Notes: a model not told the origin generated them from the letters alone. Positions 1 to 9,169 are shown, counted from the stretch's first letter. The stretch: 64,000 nt of DNA from Flavobacteriales bacterium (GCA_013359255.1 JABWCF010000007.1:55254-119253); one strand, 5' to 3'. Numbers and translations are program-made.

Positions 1-968
1 AGATTATCCCAAAGAGGTTCCATATAGGGGCCTATTTTGTCTTTAATATCTCCGGGCAGGTAACCAATGTCTTTGTTGCTTAATGGCACAATGGGGCGGG
101 CTAAAATGATTTGGTGAAATTTATTGGCTTGTTCTAAAGAACTGGCCAGAGCCAGCAGGGTTTTACCGGTTCCTGCCACCCCTTGTATGGTTACAAGTTT
201 AATGTCGGGATTTAAAATAGAATGTATGGCGAATGTTTGCTCTGCATTGCGGGGTTTTATTCCATAAACATATTGTTTATCCACTCTTTCAATTCTATCG
301 GTTACAGGGTTGTAAAAAGCTAATGAGGAAGATTTACCGTTTTTTAAAATGTAGTAATGATTATTTTCTATTTCATTTTTCATGAAAGAATAATCTTCTA
401 CAAAACCTTCGGTAAAAATTTTTCTGATGATTTCACTGTCAATATTTTCAATGGTATCTCTTCCTGTGTAAAGATTTTTAACGTCTTTTATTTTTCCTGT
501 TTCGTAATCTTCAGCGGTAAGATTTAGTGCTTTTGCTTTTAGTCGCAAGTTAATATCTTTGGTTACAAGAATTACTTTACGTTTAGGTTCCAGTTCTTTT
601 AAGGAGAGTGCTGCGTTTAAAATTTTGTGATCGGGTTTTCGGTCTTGAAAAACAAATTCGGCATTTACTTTTAGTTTTTCAGCACTCATTATAACTTTAA
701 ATTTACCTTTTCTATTTCCGTCTATAGGTATCCAATCTTGCATGGTATGACCTTCGGAAAGTTTGTCGAGTTTTCTGATAAATTCTCGGGCTTCAAAATT
801 TTTGGTGTCGTTACCACGTTTAAAGTTATCTAATTCTTCTAATACGGTAATGGGTATAGCAATATCGTGTTCTTCGAAATTAAAAATAGAGTGATGGTCG
901 TGAAGTATTACAGAGGTATCGAATACAAATATTTTTTTTTCTTTTTTAGTTTCTTTACGTGCAACCAT
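1..968 (-). CDS. PIN-PhoH family ATPase, 3' end outside window
   Basis: I translated this frame directly; it is open from the ATG at 966-968 to the window edge (322 codons), so the C-terminus is missing. Residues about 12-150 form a PIN-type nuclease domain starting with a VFDTSVILHD acidic motif. From about residue 230 a PhoH ATPase domain follows, with Walker A GVAGTGKT at 264-270. Proteins with this PIN plus PhoH layout are RNA-associated helicase/nuclease-type proteins in other bacteria; the exact substrate here is inferred only. A TATATTTG promoter element lies 33 bases upstream of the start. Confidence 0.9.
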   Translation of the reverse strand, partial: MVARKETKKEKKIFVFDTSVILHDHHSIFNFEEHDIAIPITVLEELDNFKRGNDTKNFEAREFIRKLDKLSEGHTMQDWIPIDGNRKGKFKVIMSAEKLKVNAEFVFQDRKPDHKILNAALSLKELEPKRKVILVTKDINLRLKAKALNLTAEDYETGKIKDVKNLYTGRDTIENIDSEIIRKIFTEGFVEDYSFMKNEIENNHYYILKNGKSSSLAFYNPVTDRIERVDKQYVYGIKPRNAEQTFAIHSILNPDIKLVTIQGVAGTGKTLLALASSLEQANKFHQIILARPIVPLSNKDIGYLPGDIKDKIGPYMEPLWDN

Positions 969-1001
969 GTGATGTGTTTAGTTTTTGATGTTTGTATAGA
1001 A

Positions 1002-1009
1002 CAAATATA
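1002..1009 (-). promoter_or_regulatory. Bacteroidota -7 element for phoH-like gene
   Basis: On the minus strand this reads TATATTTG, an exact match to the Bacteroidota -7 consensus TAnnTTTG, with a 33-base spacer to the PhoH start. No clear -33 TTG element is visible. Confidence 0.55.
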
Positions 1010-1125
1010 TTTTTTGCTTCTCTTTAATAGGGAGAATAAAATAGAAAGTAATTAACCGGCAGAGTTTAATAAATAGTTTGTAAATGTAATTCTCTGCCTA
1101 TTGTAGGGTATTTGTAAAGTGAAAA

Positions 1126-2148
1126 TTAAAACGGAAATAATAAATTGGGAGTAGCTCCAATGCCTGAAATAGGAGGGAGTGTAACAGAGTTTTCTGTGTA
1201 CATAATTCCATCAAACGGGTCGTTTTGAATCATTAGGGGAGCGTCTAAATCATGCCATTCTGCAATAGAGGCAAGATGTGTAGTAGCGGTAACAGCCAAA
1301 GTAGATTCGGCCATTGAGCCTAACAATACCTGCATATTATACTTTTTGGCAAGATGGGACATGGCAATCGCTTCCTGAAAACTTCCGCATTTCATTAGTT
1401 TGATGTTAATACCACTAAATACATTTTTTAATCGTTCTACATCGGCACTTGTTTTAACGGATTCATCGGCTACTATGCAAAGGGGCGATGTTTCTTTAAG
1501 TAATGCGGTTTCTTCAATCATGTTTACAGGTAATGGCTGTTCAATTAATATACACCCCGCTTCGTATAAGCGGTTTGTTTTATCGTATGCTTCTTGATAT
1601 GATTTCCAACCGGCATTCACATCTACAAAAAAATTAGGATGCCTTGCTTCAGAAATAGCCCGAAGCATTTCATCATCAAAATGACTTCCCATTTTTATTT
1701 TTAATAAATGTGAAGGGGCATGTTTTTTTATTTCGTTCAGTGTTTCATCATAATTGCCAATGCTAATGGTAAAAGCAGTTTTGCACGATGGTGCCGATAA
1801 GTTAAGTAATTTATAAACGGGTATTTGTTTTTGTTTAGCATGCCAATCGGCTAATGCCATATTTAATGCAGCTTTTGCAGCATAATTATTTTCTTTTAGT
1901 TGAGAAATATATGCAACGGCATGCGGGTAATCCATTTGCTCTAATAATTTACCATCAACACATTTTATATATGCCAATACGCTTTCTGCATTTTCGGTTA
2001 AATAGGGAGGTAAAGAGGCTTGTCCGTAGGCAATAATTTTATTGTGCGATAAACTAAGTAAAACGGTTTCGGTTGTATTTCTGCTTCCGGCAGCTATGCG
2101 AAATGTTTGGTTAAACCGAAGCGTGTATTTTTTTGCCAGAATTTGCAT
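1126..2148 (-). CDS. Dipeptide epimerase (enolase superfamily, L-Ala-D/L-Glu epimerase-like)
   Basis: A 340-residue protein of the mandelate racemase/muconate lactonizing group. Known members epimerize L-Ala-D-Glu released from peptidoglycan so that the dipeptide can be reused. The visible active-site pattern fits E. coli YcjG: K150-x-K152 (KIKMGS), metal ligands D176 (DVNAGW), E203 (IEQPLP) and D228 (ADESV), and K250 (NIKLMKCG). The full domain is present. It is transcribed away from a secreted CarboxypepD-reg-like gene and lies near a lytic transglycosylase, which fits a cell-wall recycling role. Other dipeptide specificities occur in this family, so the exact substrate is uncertain. Confidence 0.88.
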   Translation of the reverse strand: MQILAKKYTLRFNQTFRIAAGSRNTTETVLLSLSHNKIIAYGQASLPPYLTENAESVLAYIKCVDGKLLEQMDYPHAVAYISQLKENNYAAKAALNMALADWHAKQKQIPVYKLLNLSAPSCKTAFTISIGNYDETLNEIKKHAPSHLLKIKMGSHFDDEMLRAISEARHPNFFVDVNAGWKSYQEAYDKTNRLYEAGCILIEQPLPVNMIEETALLKETSPLCIVADESVKTSADVERLKNVFSGINIKLMKCGSFQEAIAMSHLAKKYNMQVLLGSMAESTLAVTATTHLASIAEWHDLDAPLMIQNDPFDGIMYTENSVTLPPISGIGATPNLLFPF

Positions 2149-2268
2149 TGCAGAATTTGTAAAACAAATGAATGGAATAATAGTTGAAGAAGTTTATAAA
2201 AGGAATAATAAATACCAACAAGTTAATTGTATTTATAAACAGGCTGTATTCTTATCTAATCTTTAACT

Positions 2269-2397
2269 TTACGGCATAATATTTACATATACTTTAGGAT
2301 AGTAAACCGAAAAAGAAGAAATAGCATATTCCTTGGCTACCATAACATAGGCCTTTACTAAGGCGGGTATGCGTCCTTTAAAAAATAAATTATGCAT
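2269..2397 (-). CDS. Possible 42-residue small protein of unknown function
   Basis: An uninterrupted frame from ATG at 2395-2397 to TAA at 2269-2271, reading MHNLFFKGRIPALVKAYVMV for its first 20 residues and ending VYVNIMP. It fills most of the spacer between the dipeptide epimerase (starts 2148) and the divergent gene starting at 2400. Codons such as gcc, ccc and aag are used as in neighbouring genes, and the stretch is less AT-rich than other spacers. No family is recognised. It could be a real small gene upstream of the epimerase, a gene remnant, or chance. Confidence 0.25.
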   Translation of the reverse strand: MHNLFFKGRIPALVKAYVMVAKEYAISSFSVYYPKVYVNIMP

Positions 2398-2399
2398 AA

Positions 2400-3140
2400 A
2401 TGAAAAGAAATAGAGTGAAATACATTTTTATCAGCGTATTGTCCATGCTTTATTTTTTAGATAATGCACAATCGCAAAATGTAAAAATTTGTGGTGCAGT
2501 TGTAGGAGAAGATGGGCAAACAACATTTAGCAATTTGCTAATTATAAATAAAAAAACAAATGCTGGCATATTTGGTAATCCCGATGGAACTTTTTGTGTA
2601 AACGCTCAAAAAAGCGATACCCTAATAATTTCATCGGTAGGGTATAATCGTTTTTATGTTTCGGTAACCGATTCTCTTGTAAAGGAAATTTACAATGTTA
2701 AAATAATGCTAAAAAAACTTTCTGTTGAGTTGAAAGAATTTGAAGTTATTCCCCAAAGAGAACTTCAACAAATACAAAAAGACATTGAGAAATTGGGGTA
2801 CAATAAAAACGATTATGTGTTAAGTGGAATAAGTTCCTTTTATAGTCCTATTACATACTTGTTTCAAACGTATAACCGCACAGAAAGGGGCAAACGAATA
2901 GCTGCCGAAATGGAAAATAATGATAAGCGGAGGGCTTTGCTTAAAGAATTACTGGAAAAGTATGTAGATGCAGATGTGCTTTTTATGCTTGACGAAGAGT
3001 TTGATGATTTTATTGATTTTTGTAATTTTTCTGATGATGTAATGAAGCAAAGTACCCAGTACGAATTTATAATGTTGGTTAAGTTAAAATACAAGCAATA
3101 TAGGGAAGGGCGAGTTATTAACAGGGTACCCCAAAAATAA
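2400..3140 (+). CDS. Secreted protein with CarboxypepD-reg-like domain
   Basis: A 246-residue protein with a clear signal peptide (KRNRVK basic start, hydrophobic core, AQS-type cleavage near residue 25). Residues about 28-110 look like a carboxypeptidase regulatory-like beta-sandwich, as in TonB-dependent receptors and other Bacteroidota envelope proteins: the GAVVGEDGQTTFSNLLI opening, a GNPDGTFCV middle and a SVGY motif. The C-terminal half, about 115-246, is charged and helical and not recognised. It probably acts in the periplasm or at the outer membrane. It runs toward the lytic transglycosylase gene, with an 87-base spacer. The function is unknown. Confidence 0.8.
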   Translation: MKRNRVKYIFISVLSMLYFLDNAQSQNVKICGAVVGEDGQTTFSNLLIINKKTNAGIFGNPDGTFCVNAQKSDTLIISSVGYNRFYVSVTDSLVKEIYNVKIMLKKLSVELKEFEVIPQRELQQIQKDIEKLGYNKNDYVLSGISSFYSPITYLFQTYNRTERGKRIAAEMENNDKRRALLKELLEKYVDADVLFMLDEEFDDFIDFCNFSDDVMKQSTQYEFIMLVKLKYKQYREGRVINRVPQK

Positions 3141-3227
3141 TACGCTTGCTTTTAATAACTAAACATATGGCAAACGTAACAAAAACCGAAAAAATGCGTT
3201 TCATTTGTACTCGTATAAAGAATTAAG

Positions 3228-4235
3228 ATGATAAAAAGGGTATTGCATATCTTCGTTTTTAGTCCTTTGTTATTTACAGGGATGGCTACAGGAACAGGCT
3301 TGTCTGTTGATTTTAAAATGCTCGAAAAAAGTGCATACTCTAACCAAGTTAGAAAAATTGAAGTAGAAGGTTTGCACGAGGAAACATCTCATTTTTTAGT
3401 AATACCCGATTTATACATACAGGGCTGGGATACCTTGAAACATCCTGCTTTTTGGAGAAGCATCATGAAGTTAGGAAAAGATTCGGGTATCTTAAGCATC
3501 ATGAGTACCCGACAAATGGTAGGTGTATTTTCAGTTGAAGAATGGGACGGAAAAGCAGACATATTCAGAACCTCATACCGAGATAGTATTCGAAAAACGT
3601 ATAATTTAAGTGCAGAAGATCGGATATTATTTACAAGAGGAAAAAGAGATTTTTACGATTTTGAGGGGGCTCTTCAGGGTATAGGAAAGGCTGTTTCCAT
3701 TTTTGAAGAAAACAATACCGACCCTTTCTATGCTCAAGCCATTTTACTTATAGAAAGCCCAGGCAAATGTGCCAAATCCAATGTTGGAGCATACGGTTCT
3801 TTTCAGATTATGAAAGAGGTGGCTAAAAATTTAGGCTTAAGGGTAGATAAATTAGTTGATGAACGAGAAAATTTTGAAAAATCGGCATGGGCTGCAGCTA
3901 AGTTGATACGCACTATATGTATCCCTGAATTAAACAAGATACTAGATGATAAATGCATTGAATACACCGGTAATGAATTGTGGTATAAACTACTTGTTTT
4001 GCATGTTTACCACGCAGGAGCAGGTAATGTAAAACTGGCATTAAACAGTTTAAACCCTGTAAGAGGTGGAATGGAAATGATTACCGGTCTTTGGAATACA
4101 TCGGCCGGAGGTTTTAGAAATGCTTCGCAAAATTATTCGCAGTTGGCTTTGGCATCTTTTTTAGAGCTAGATGATATCATCAAAAGTAAATCATCATTGG
4201 TATACTATTGTCCCGAGCCTTGGGAAATAGAATAA
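3228..4235 (+). CDS. Lytic transglycosylase, SLT domain
   Basis: A 335-residue exported protein with an N-terminal hydrophobic segment at residues 5-20. Residues about 155-300 hold an SLT/MltD-like transglycosylase domain. The catalytic glutamate is most likely E176 (LLIESPG), followed by the family pattern GAYGSFQIM at 187-195 and a YHAGAGNV motif typical of the substrate groove. The family cleaves the MurNAc-GlcNAc bond of peptidoglycan to give anhydro-muropeptides. No LysM repeats are present, and the N-terminal 150 residues are of unknown fold. It is convergent with an alpha/beta hydrolase gene 35 bases away. Confidence 0.87.
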   Translation: MIKRVLHIFVFSPLLFTGMATGTGLSVDFKMLEKSAYSNQVRKIEVEGLHEETSHFLVIPDLYIQGWDTLKHPAFWRSIMKLGKDSGILSIMSTRQMVGVFSVEEWDGKADIFRTSYRDSIRKTYNLSAEDRILFTRGKRDFYDFEGALQGIGKAVSIFEENNTDPFYAQAILLIESPGKCAKSNVGAYGSFQIMKEVAKNLGLRVDKLVDERENFEKSAWAAAKLIRTICIPELNKILDDKCIEYTGNELWYKLLVLHVYHAGAGNVKLALNSLNPVRGGMEMITGLWNTSAGGFRNASQNYSQLALASFLELDDIIKSKSSLVYYCPEPWEIE

Positions 4236-4270
4236 AGAAATAATATCACACAGAACTTTTCGTTTGTGTT

Positions 4271-5110
4271 TTAATTACCCTTTAAAAAGTGTACTGTTTT
4301 TTCTAACACACTTTTGGCTTGGGAGCCTATTTCATTACTAAGGTGCGGATGGCTAATTCCAAAGGTGTGATTGGCTTTTTGTATTAAAAACAAGTTCGCA
4401 GAAGGATTCCAATTTTTTAAATTTTCAGCTTCCGAGAAATGAACCGCTTCATCATTGGTTCCATGTATAATTAGGTGTGGAATCTGTAACTTTTTTTCGC
4501 ACATTTCTATGTTTAATCGTTCTTGGTTGCTAAGTAGCGTTTCGGCAAAATTAAAATACATCGGCATTTTTTGATTTGTGCGTGTATTTTCAACATAAAT
4601 AACTCCATTTTTTTTCCATTCCTCAACATCTGGCACTCTGCTTATAAAGTCTGAAACAGCAGCCCATGTAACTAACTTTTTTATACGAGAATCTTCGCTT
4701 GCTTTTATTATGGCTATGCCTCCGCCACGGCTGTGGCCAATTAAAAAAATACAATGGGTATTTACTTCAGATGTCGGTAATAGAGTGTTGGTGTTTATCC
4801 AGTTTAATACCGATTCAACATCGTTCAATTCTTTTATATAATCATTGTTCCCAAAGGCTTCTAAATCTGGAAAATCGAGAGGTTGGTCTACAGTTCCACC
4901 GTTAAAAGAAAAGTTGAATTTAATAAATACGAATTTTTGCTGAATAAAGAAATTCATTACAAAATTAAAATGCCCCCAATCTTTAAATCCTTTAAATCCA
5001 TGTAAAAAAATAATAATTGGTTTTGGTTTATTGTTTTTTAAAAAGCCAATATCGGTTAGTATAGGCTTTTTGTTTAACCCTTCAATAACAACATTTCTGA
5101 AAATACGCAT
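4271..5110 (-). CDS. Alpha/beta hydrolase
   Basis: A 279-residue protein without signal peptide. It shows the alpha/beta hydrolase pattern: an oxyanion-type FLHGFKGFKDW near 35-45, the nucleophile elbow GHSRGGG with S127, acid D220 (HGTNDEAVH) and H248 (ANHTFG). It resembles the dienelactone hydrolase/acyl-peptidase-like esterases; the substrate cannot be told. It starts one base after the stop of the upstream sulfatase gene, so the two are almost surely cotranscribed with ettA at the head. Confidence 0.85.
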   Translation of the reverse strand: MRIFRNVVIEGLNKKPILTDIGFLKNNKPKPIIIFLHGFKGFKDWGHFNFVMNFFIQQKFVFIKFNFSFNGGTVDQPLDFPDLEAFGNNDYIKELNDVESVLNWINTNTLLPTSEVNTHCIFLIGHSRGGGIAIIKASEDSRIKKLVTWAAVSDFISRVPDVEEWKKNGVIYVENTRTNQKMPMYFNFAETLLSNQERLNIEMCEKKLQIPHLIIHGTNDEAVHFSEAENLKNWNPSANLFLIQKANHTFGISHPHLSNEIGSQAKSVLEKTVHFLKGN

Positions 5111-5111
5111 T

Positions 5112-6983
5112 TTAATTATCTAAATAAGTTTGAAAAACGTGTTGTAAAAAATATTTTCCTTCGTTTATCAATAGAGTTTTGTGAGTTTCGTTGTTTGTGC
5201 TTAATTCGTAGTAACGGTTTAGCGGATAGTCGTAAACAAAAAAGCCTTCGGGCTTTATCCAGCCAACTCCATCTACAATAGCGTAATAGGCAAATTCTTT
5301 AGCGGTATTGTTAAGTAAATTTTTACTGAATGTGTATTCAGAGAGATTGATATTCAGTTGGGCCAGCAGAGTGGCAGCCAAATCGGTTTGTGAGCCTAAT
5401 TTATTTACAACAAGCCCTGCATAGGAAGAGTCTATTGTTGGGCCAAAAAATAACATGGGAATTTTACGATATGCGGGCGAGAAGAAAGGGTGGTTTTTAG
5501 GTGAGTTATGGCTGTGGTCCGGGATAAATACAAAGAGGGTATTGTTATACCATTTTTGTTTTTTTGCTTCATTCATAAATACTCCAAGGCAACTATCGGC
5601 ATACCAAACGGAGTTTACATAGCCGTTTTCGTTTTCGCCCCATTGGTGAATGTAAGGGCGAGGAATATCGTAAGGGGCATGCGAACTGAGGTTAAATGAA
5701 ACGGAAAAAAAAGGTTCGGGTAGTTTGCCGGTAACATATATTTTTTCTTTGTACACAAATTCGTCAGGAACGCCTAGTTTACTGCTGCTGAGTAAAGGGT
5801 TAAAATCTTTACCTTCCATAAGATAATCGAACTGATTATACACAATAAAGCTTTTTATATTGCCGTAAGTAAGTTGCCCACCAAAAATAAACGAAGTGGA
5901 ATATCCCGCTTTTTTTAGGGTTTTACCAAGGCAGGGTAACTCTTTGTATTTAGAAGGTTGAGAAATAATAGAAGTGGTGGGTTGTGCAGGGAATGCACTT
6001 AAAATAGCAGCCATACCTTGGTCGGAACGATCACCGCTTGCATAAATATTTGAAAATAAAATTCCTTTTTTTGCCAAACTGTCAAAGTGAGGCGTTACTC
6101 CATGATAGCCATTCAAAGAAGCTATTAAATCGGCACTCCATCCCTCTAAAATAAAAAGTACAATGTTGGATTTAGGATTAGTTAACACGGTTTGGCTAGA
6201 ATCTTTATCGGAATAGAAGAGGGAGTCGACCATACTTTTTGCACGAATTGGAGTGGTAATGGAGTATGGGTTGTAGTTTAAATAATTAAAATTTTCTCTG
6301 ATGCTGTGTCCGATATTCCAAAGAGAATTTACAGCTGTATTATTTAACGTGTTGTTATGAGAGTAGTAAACATCGCTTAGCTGAATGGGTATTTGTTGCC
6401 ATCCGCCCCGAATGGAGAATAATAAAAGAGGGGGGAAGGTAAAAAATAAAATGAAGAATGAAATAAATGGTTTTTCGGTTTTTAATGAGTTTGTGTGAAT
6501 ATACTTTCTGAAAAAAAAAATACCTATCAACGAGAAGATAAGAATGGCCAATGCTGATATCAGTAGTGTTTTTGTTCCGGCCGTTTGAATCACTTCACTT
6601 GGATGTTGCAGGTATTTTAGAGCTTTATAATGTAGTTTAATGCCCCATTCTTTATAGATGTTTAATTCTGAAAACGTGATAATCATTACCAGAAAAAGCA
6701 TAACCGAAACGTAATAAAAATTTAGTTTATTAAAGAAGTTTATATTGGAAACAGAATAGAAAAGAGTAAGCAGGAAGGACACAGAAACGATGTATGATGC
6801 GGCTGATAAATCAATATATAATCCTTCGTAGAAGGCTCTAGAGATATGAAAAAATGATTCTTCAGATACTTTATAAAAGTGATAGAATAGAAATATACAG
6901 CGAACAAAGAAAAATACAACAAGCCAAAATAAATACTGATGTACAAGATTAAGAGCGAGGCTTGCTACATATTTATTTTTCAT
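5112..6983 (-). CDS. LTA-synthase-like membrane sulfatase/phosphotransferase
   Basis: A 623-residue protein with about five N-terminal membrane spans (residues 12-190) and a C-terminal extracytoplasmic sulfatase-fold domain from about 270. This is the layout of the lipoteichoic acid synthase/phosphoglycerol transferase family. Gram-negative members transfer phosphoglycerol or phosphoethanolamine to glycans or lipids. E280 (LEGWSAD) fits the metal ligand. The nucleophile position carries S320 (GDRSDQG), where relatives usually have Thr. A DHSHNSP metal motif follows. It lies between ettA, 22 bases upstream, and an alpha/beta hydrolase. The acceptor is unknown. Confidence 0.87.
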   Translation of the reverse strand: MKNKYVASLALNLVHQYLFWLVVFFFVRCIFLFYHFYKVSEESFFHISRAFYEGLYIDLSAASYIVSVSFLLTLFYSVSNINFFNKLNFYYVSVMLFLVMIITFSELNIYKEWGIKLHYKALKYLQHPSEVIQTAGTKTLLISALAILIFSLIGIFFFRKYIHTNSLKTEKPFISFFILFFTFPPLLLFSIRGGWQQIPIQLSDVYYSHNNTLNNTAVNSLWNIGHSIRENFNYLNYNPYSITTPIRAKSMVDSLFYSDKDSSQTVLTNPKSNIVLFILEGWSADLIASLNGYHGVTPHFDSLAKKGILFSNIYASGDRSDQGMAAILSAFPAQPTTSIISQPSKYKELPCLGKTLKKAGYSTSFIFGGQLTYGNIKSFIVYNQFDYLMEGKDFNPLLSSSKLGVPDEFVYKEKIYVTGKLPEPFFSVSFNLSSHAPYDIPRPYIHQWGENENGYVNSVWYADSCLGVFMNEAKKQKWYNNTLFVFIPDHSHNSPKNHPFFSPAYRKIPMLFFGPTIDSSYAGLVVNKLGSQTDLAATLLAQLNINLSEYTFSKNLLNNTAKEFAYYAIVDGVGWIKPEGFFVYDYPLNRYYELSTNNETHKTLLINEGKYFLQHVFQTYLDN

Positions 6984-7005
6984 TTTACAAAAAAGGGGAG
7001 GAGAA

Positions 7006-8688
7006 TTATTTTACCAGTTTTTTGTACTTGAAACGCTGAGGTTGCTCGCCTAATCTTTTCTTTCTGTTTTCTTCATATTCGGTAAAACCGCCTTCAAAAT
7101 AATAAACATTTCCTTCTCCTTCAAACGCTAAAATATGTGTGCAAACCCTGTCTAGGAACCAACGGTCGTGTGAAATAATTACGGCACAACCTGCAAAATT
7201 ATCAATGGCTTCCTCTAAGGCTCTTAGGGTGTTTACATCAAGGTCGTTAGTGGGTTCGTCTAATAACAGTACGTTCGATTCTTGTTTCAGAGCCATTGCC
7301 AGATGCAGGCGGTTTCTTTCTCCTCCTGAAAGAATTCCAACTTTTTTACTTTGGTCTGTTCCGCTAAAGTTGAAGCGAGAAACGTAGGCCCTGGAGTTTA
7401 TGGTTTTGCCTCCAATGTCCATGTTTTCATTACCTCCAGAAATTACTTCCCAAACATTTTTTTCCGGATCAATTTCTTTATGCATTTGGTCTACATATGA
7501 AATAATAACGGTGTTGCCAATTTTAAATTCTCCTGCATCGGGTTGTTCTTCTTTCATAATAAGGCGAAACAAACTAGTTTTTCCGGCACCGTTTGGGCCA
7601 ATAATGCCCACCACTCCGGCCGGTGGCAATTTAAAATTTAAATCATCGAAAAGCACTTTATCTCCAAAGGCTTTAGCTACATGTATGGATTCAATGACTT
7701 CGTTACCGAGCCTTGGACCGTTAGGAATGAATATTTCCAGTTTAGCCTCTTTTTCTTTGGTTTCTTCGCCCAACATTTTTTCGTAATTGTTAATACGGGC
7801 TTTGGCTTTTGCTTGTCTTCCTTTAGGCGACATTCGAACCCATTCTAGTTCTCGTTCGAGGGTTTTTCTTCGTTTACTTTCTTGTTTTTCTTCTTGTGCA
7901 AGGCGTGTGGTTTTTTGTTCCAACCAACTGGTGTAGTTCCCTTTCCATGGAATACCTTCACCTCTATCCATTTCTAATATCCAACCGGCTACATTGTCTA
8001 AGAAATAACGGTCGTGTGTAATGGCAATAACAGTACCCGGATATTGTTTCAGATGTTGCTCCAACCAGTAAACCGATTCGGCATCGAGGTGGTTGGTAGG
8101 CTCATCTAACAACAGAATATCGGGTTGTTTTAGTAATAAGCGACAAAGAGCAACTCTTCTGCGTTCGCCACCCGAAAGATTTTTAATCAGTGCATCGGAG
8201 GCTGGACATTGCAGGGCATCCATAGCACGGTTTAGTTTTTGCTCTAATTCCCAACCTCCTACGGCATCAATTTTATCTTGCAGTTCGGCTTGGCGGGCAA
8301 TGAGTTTATCCATTTTATCAGGGTTATTCAGAATTCCCTCATCTCCAAATTTATTGTTTACCTCTTCAAATTCTTTCAGAAGGTCAACAATCTCTTGTGT
8401 TCCTTCCTGCACAATTTCTAGTACGGTTTTACTCTCGTCAAGTTTTGGTTCTTGTTCTAAATATCCAATGGAGTATCCGGGCGAAAAAACGACTTCGCCT
8501 TCGTATGATTTTTCGGCTCCGGCAATAATTCGCATCAGAGTAGATTTACCAGAACCATTTAAGCCTATGATACCTATTTTGGCACCGTAATAAAATGAGA
8601 GGTAAATATCTTTAATAATGGTTTTACCTGTGCTAAGGGTTTTGCTTACCTTAACCATTGAAAATATAATCTTCTTATCGTCTGACAT
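7006..8688 (-). CDS. ettA: Energy-dependent translational throttle protein EttA (ABC-F)
   Basis: A 560-residue ABC-F ATPase with two nucleotide-binding domains and no membrane part. Domain 1 has Walker A GLNGSGKS (42-49), signature LSGGERRRVALCR and Walker B LLLDEPTNHLD. Domain 2 has GPNGAGKTS, LSGGERNRLHLAMA and LLLDEPTNDLD. The charged linker between them (KQESKRRKTLERELEWVR) and the arm region match EttA. Known EttA binds the ribosomal E site and gates the first peptide bond according to the ATP/ADP ratio. The length is typical. It heads a three-gene minus-strand operon. Confidence 0.95.
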   Translation of the reverse strand: MSDDKKIIFSMVKVSKTLSTGKTIIKDIYLSFYYGAKIGIIGLNGSGKSTLMRIIAGAEKSYEGEVVFSPGYSIGYLEQEPKLDESKTVLEIVQEGTQEIVDLLKEFEEVNNKFGDEGILNNPDKMDKLIARQAELQDKIDAVGGWELEQKLNRAMDALQCPASDALIKNLSGGERRRVALCRLLLKQPDILLLDEPTNHLDAESVYWLEQHLKQYPGTVIAITHDRYFLDNVAGWILEMDRGEGIPWKGNYTSWLEQKTTRLAQEEKQESKRRKTLERELEWVRMSPKGRQAKAKARINNYEKMLGEETKEKEAKLEIFIPNGPRLGNEVIESIHVAKAFGDKVLFDDLNFKLPPAGVVGIIGPNGAGKTSLFRLIMKEEQPDAGEFKIGNTVIISYVDQMHKEIDPEKNVWEVISGGNENMDIGGKTINSRAYVSRFNFSGTDQSKKVGILSGGERNRLHLAMALKQESNVLLLDEPTNDLDVNTLRALEEAIDNFAGCAVIISHDRWFLDRVCTHILAFEGEGNVYYFEGGFTEYEENRKKRLGEQPQRFKYKKLVK

Positions 8689-8714
8689 GGTTTGTATTAA
8701 TTAATTTTAGCTCA

Positions 8715-8722
8715 CAAAATTA
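8715..8722 (-). promoter_or_regulatory. -7 element for ettA operon
   Basis: The minus strand reads TAATTTTG, an exact TAnnTTTG match, 26 bases upstream of the ettA start codon. Confidence 0.55.
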
Positions 8723-8791
8723 GTTAAACTATCTGATAGAACACTTTTAGGTAAGTTTTTGATGGTATCTTAAATTTTATTAAAAAATAAA

Positions 8792-9169
8792 ATGATATAT
8801 GTTTTAGGTATAATATTGTCTTTTAAAACGAACATAAATACGTTGACAAAAACAGTACAAACCAGAATTTCATTTTTACTATTGGTAAGTGTGTTTTCAT
8901 TGATGCACTATTCTGTTTATGGTAAAACGAAATTTTCTGCTGCCGAAAATACATGTACAACTGAAATTGTTTCTAAATTCATTGAAAAGGAAACCCTAAA
9001 GGATTTCGGCCTTTTTTCTTTAAAAAAGGTTTACATCGAAAATATTAATTCCTCCTATTATTTAGATTTTTTTATACATTCTTATTTAAACACCTATAGT
9101 GCTTTTTCCAAAAATATAGAAAAGCCAAAATTGTGTATTCTCTACAAGCAGTATAAAGTTTACTGCTAA
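8792..9169 (+). CDS. Short exported protein of unknown function
   Basis: A 125-residue frame lying between ettA and dabA. It has a hydrophobic stretch at residues about 26-42 (RISFLLLVSVFSLMHYSVYG) that could be a late signal peptide or membrane anchor, preceded by a basic region. The rest is Lys/Tyr/Phe-rich with a CILYKQYKVYC end. No family is recognised. The true start could be further downstream. It is 90 bases upstream of dabA on the same strand, so it may share a transcript. Confidence 0.5.
   Translation: MIYVLGIILSFKTNINTLTKTVQTRISFLLLVSVFSLMHYSVYGKTKFSAAENTCTTEIVSKFIEKETLKDFGLFSLKKVYIENINSSYYLDFFIHSYLNTYSAFSKNIEKPKLCILYKQYKVYC

Noticed and set aside
1058..1098. GGCAGAG/CTCTGCC inverted repeat behind the dipeptide epimerase as a terminator
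   Set aside because: Only 7-bp arms with a 27-base loop and no clean T-run, so it is too weak to call.
4246..4275. Bidirectional terminator between the lytic transglycosylase and the alpha/beta hydrolase
   Set aside because: ACACA/TGTGT gives only a 4-5-bp stem with mismatches and no strong U-tract on either strand.
8093..8590. 165-codon plus-strand frame opposite ettA
   Set aside because: It lies fully within ettA on the other strand, has a Ser/Pro/Arg-rich composition typical of an antisense shadow, and shows no domain.
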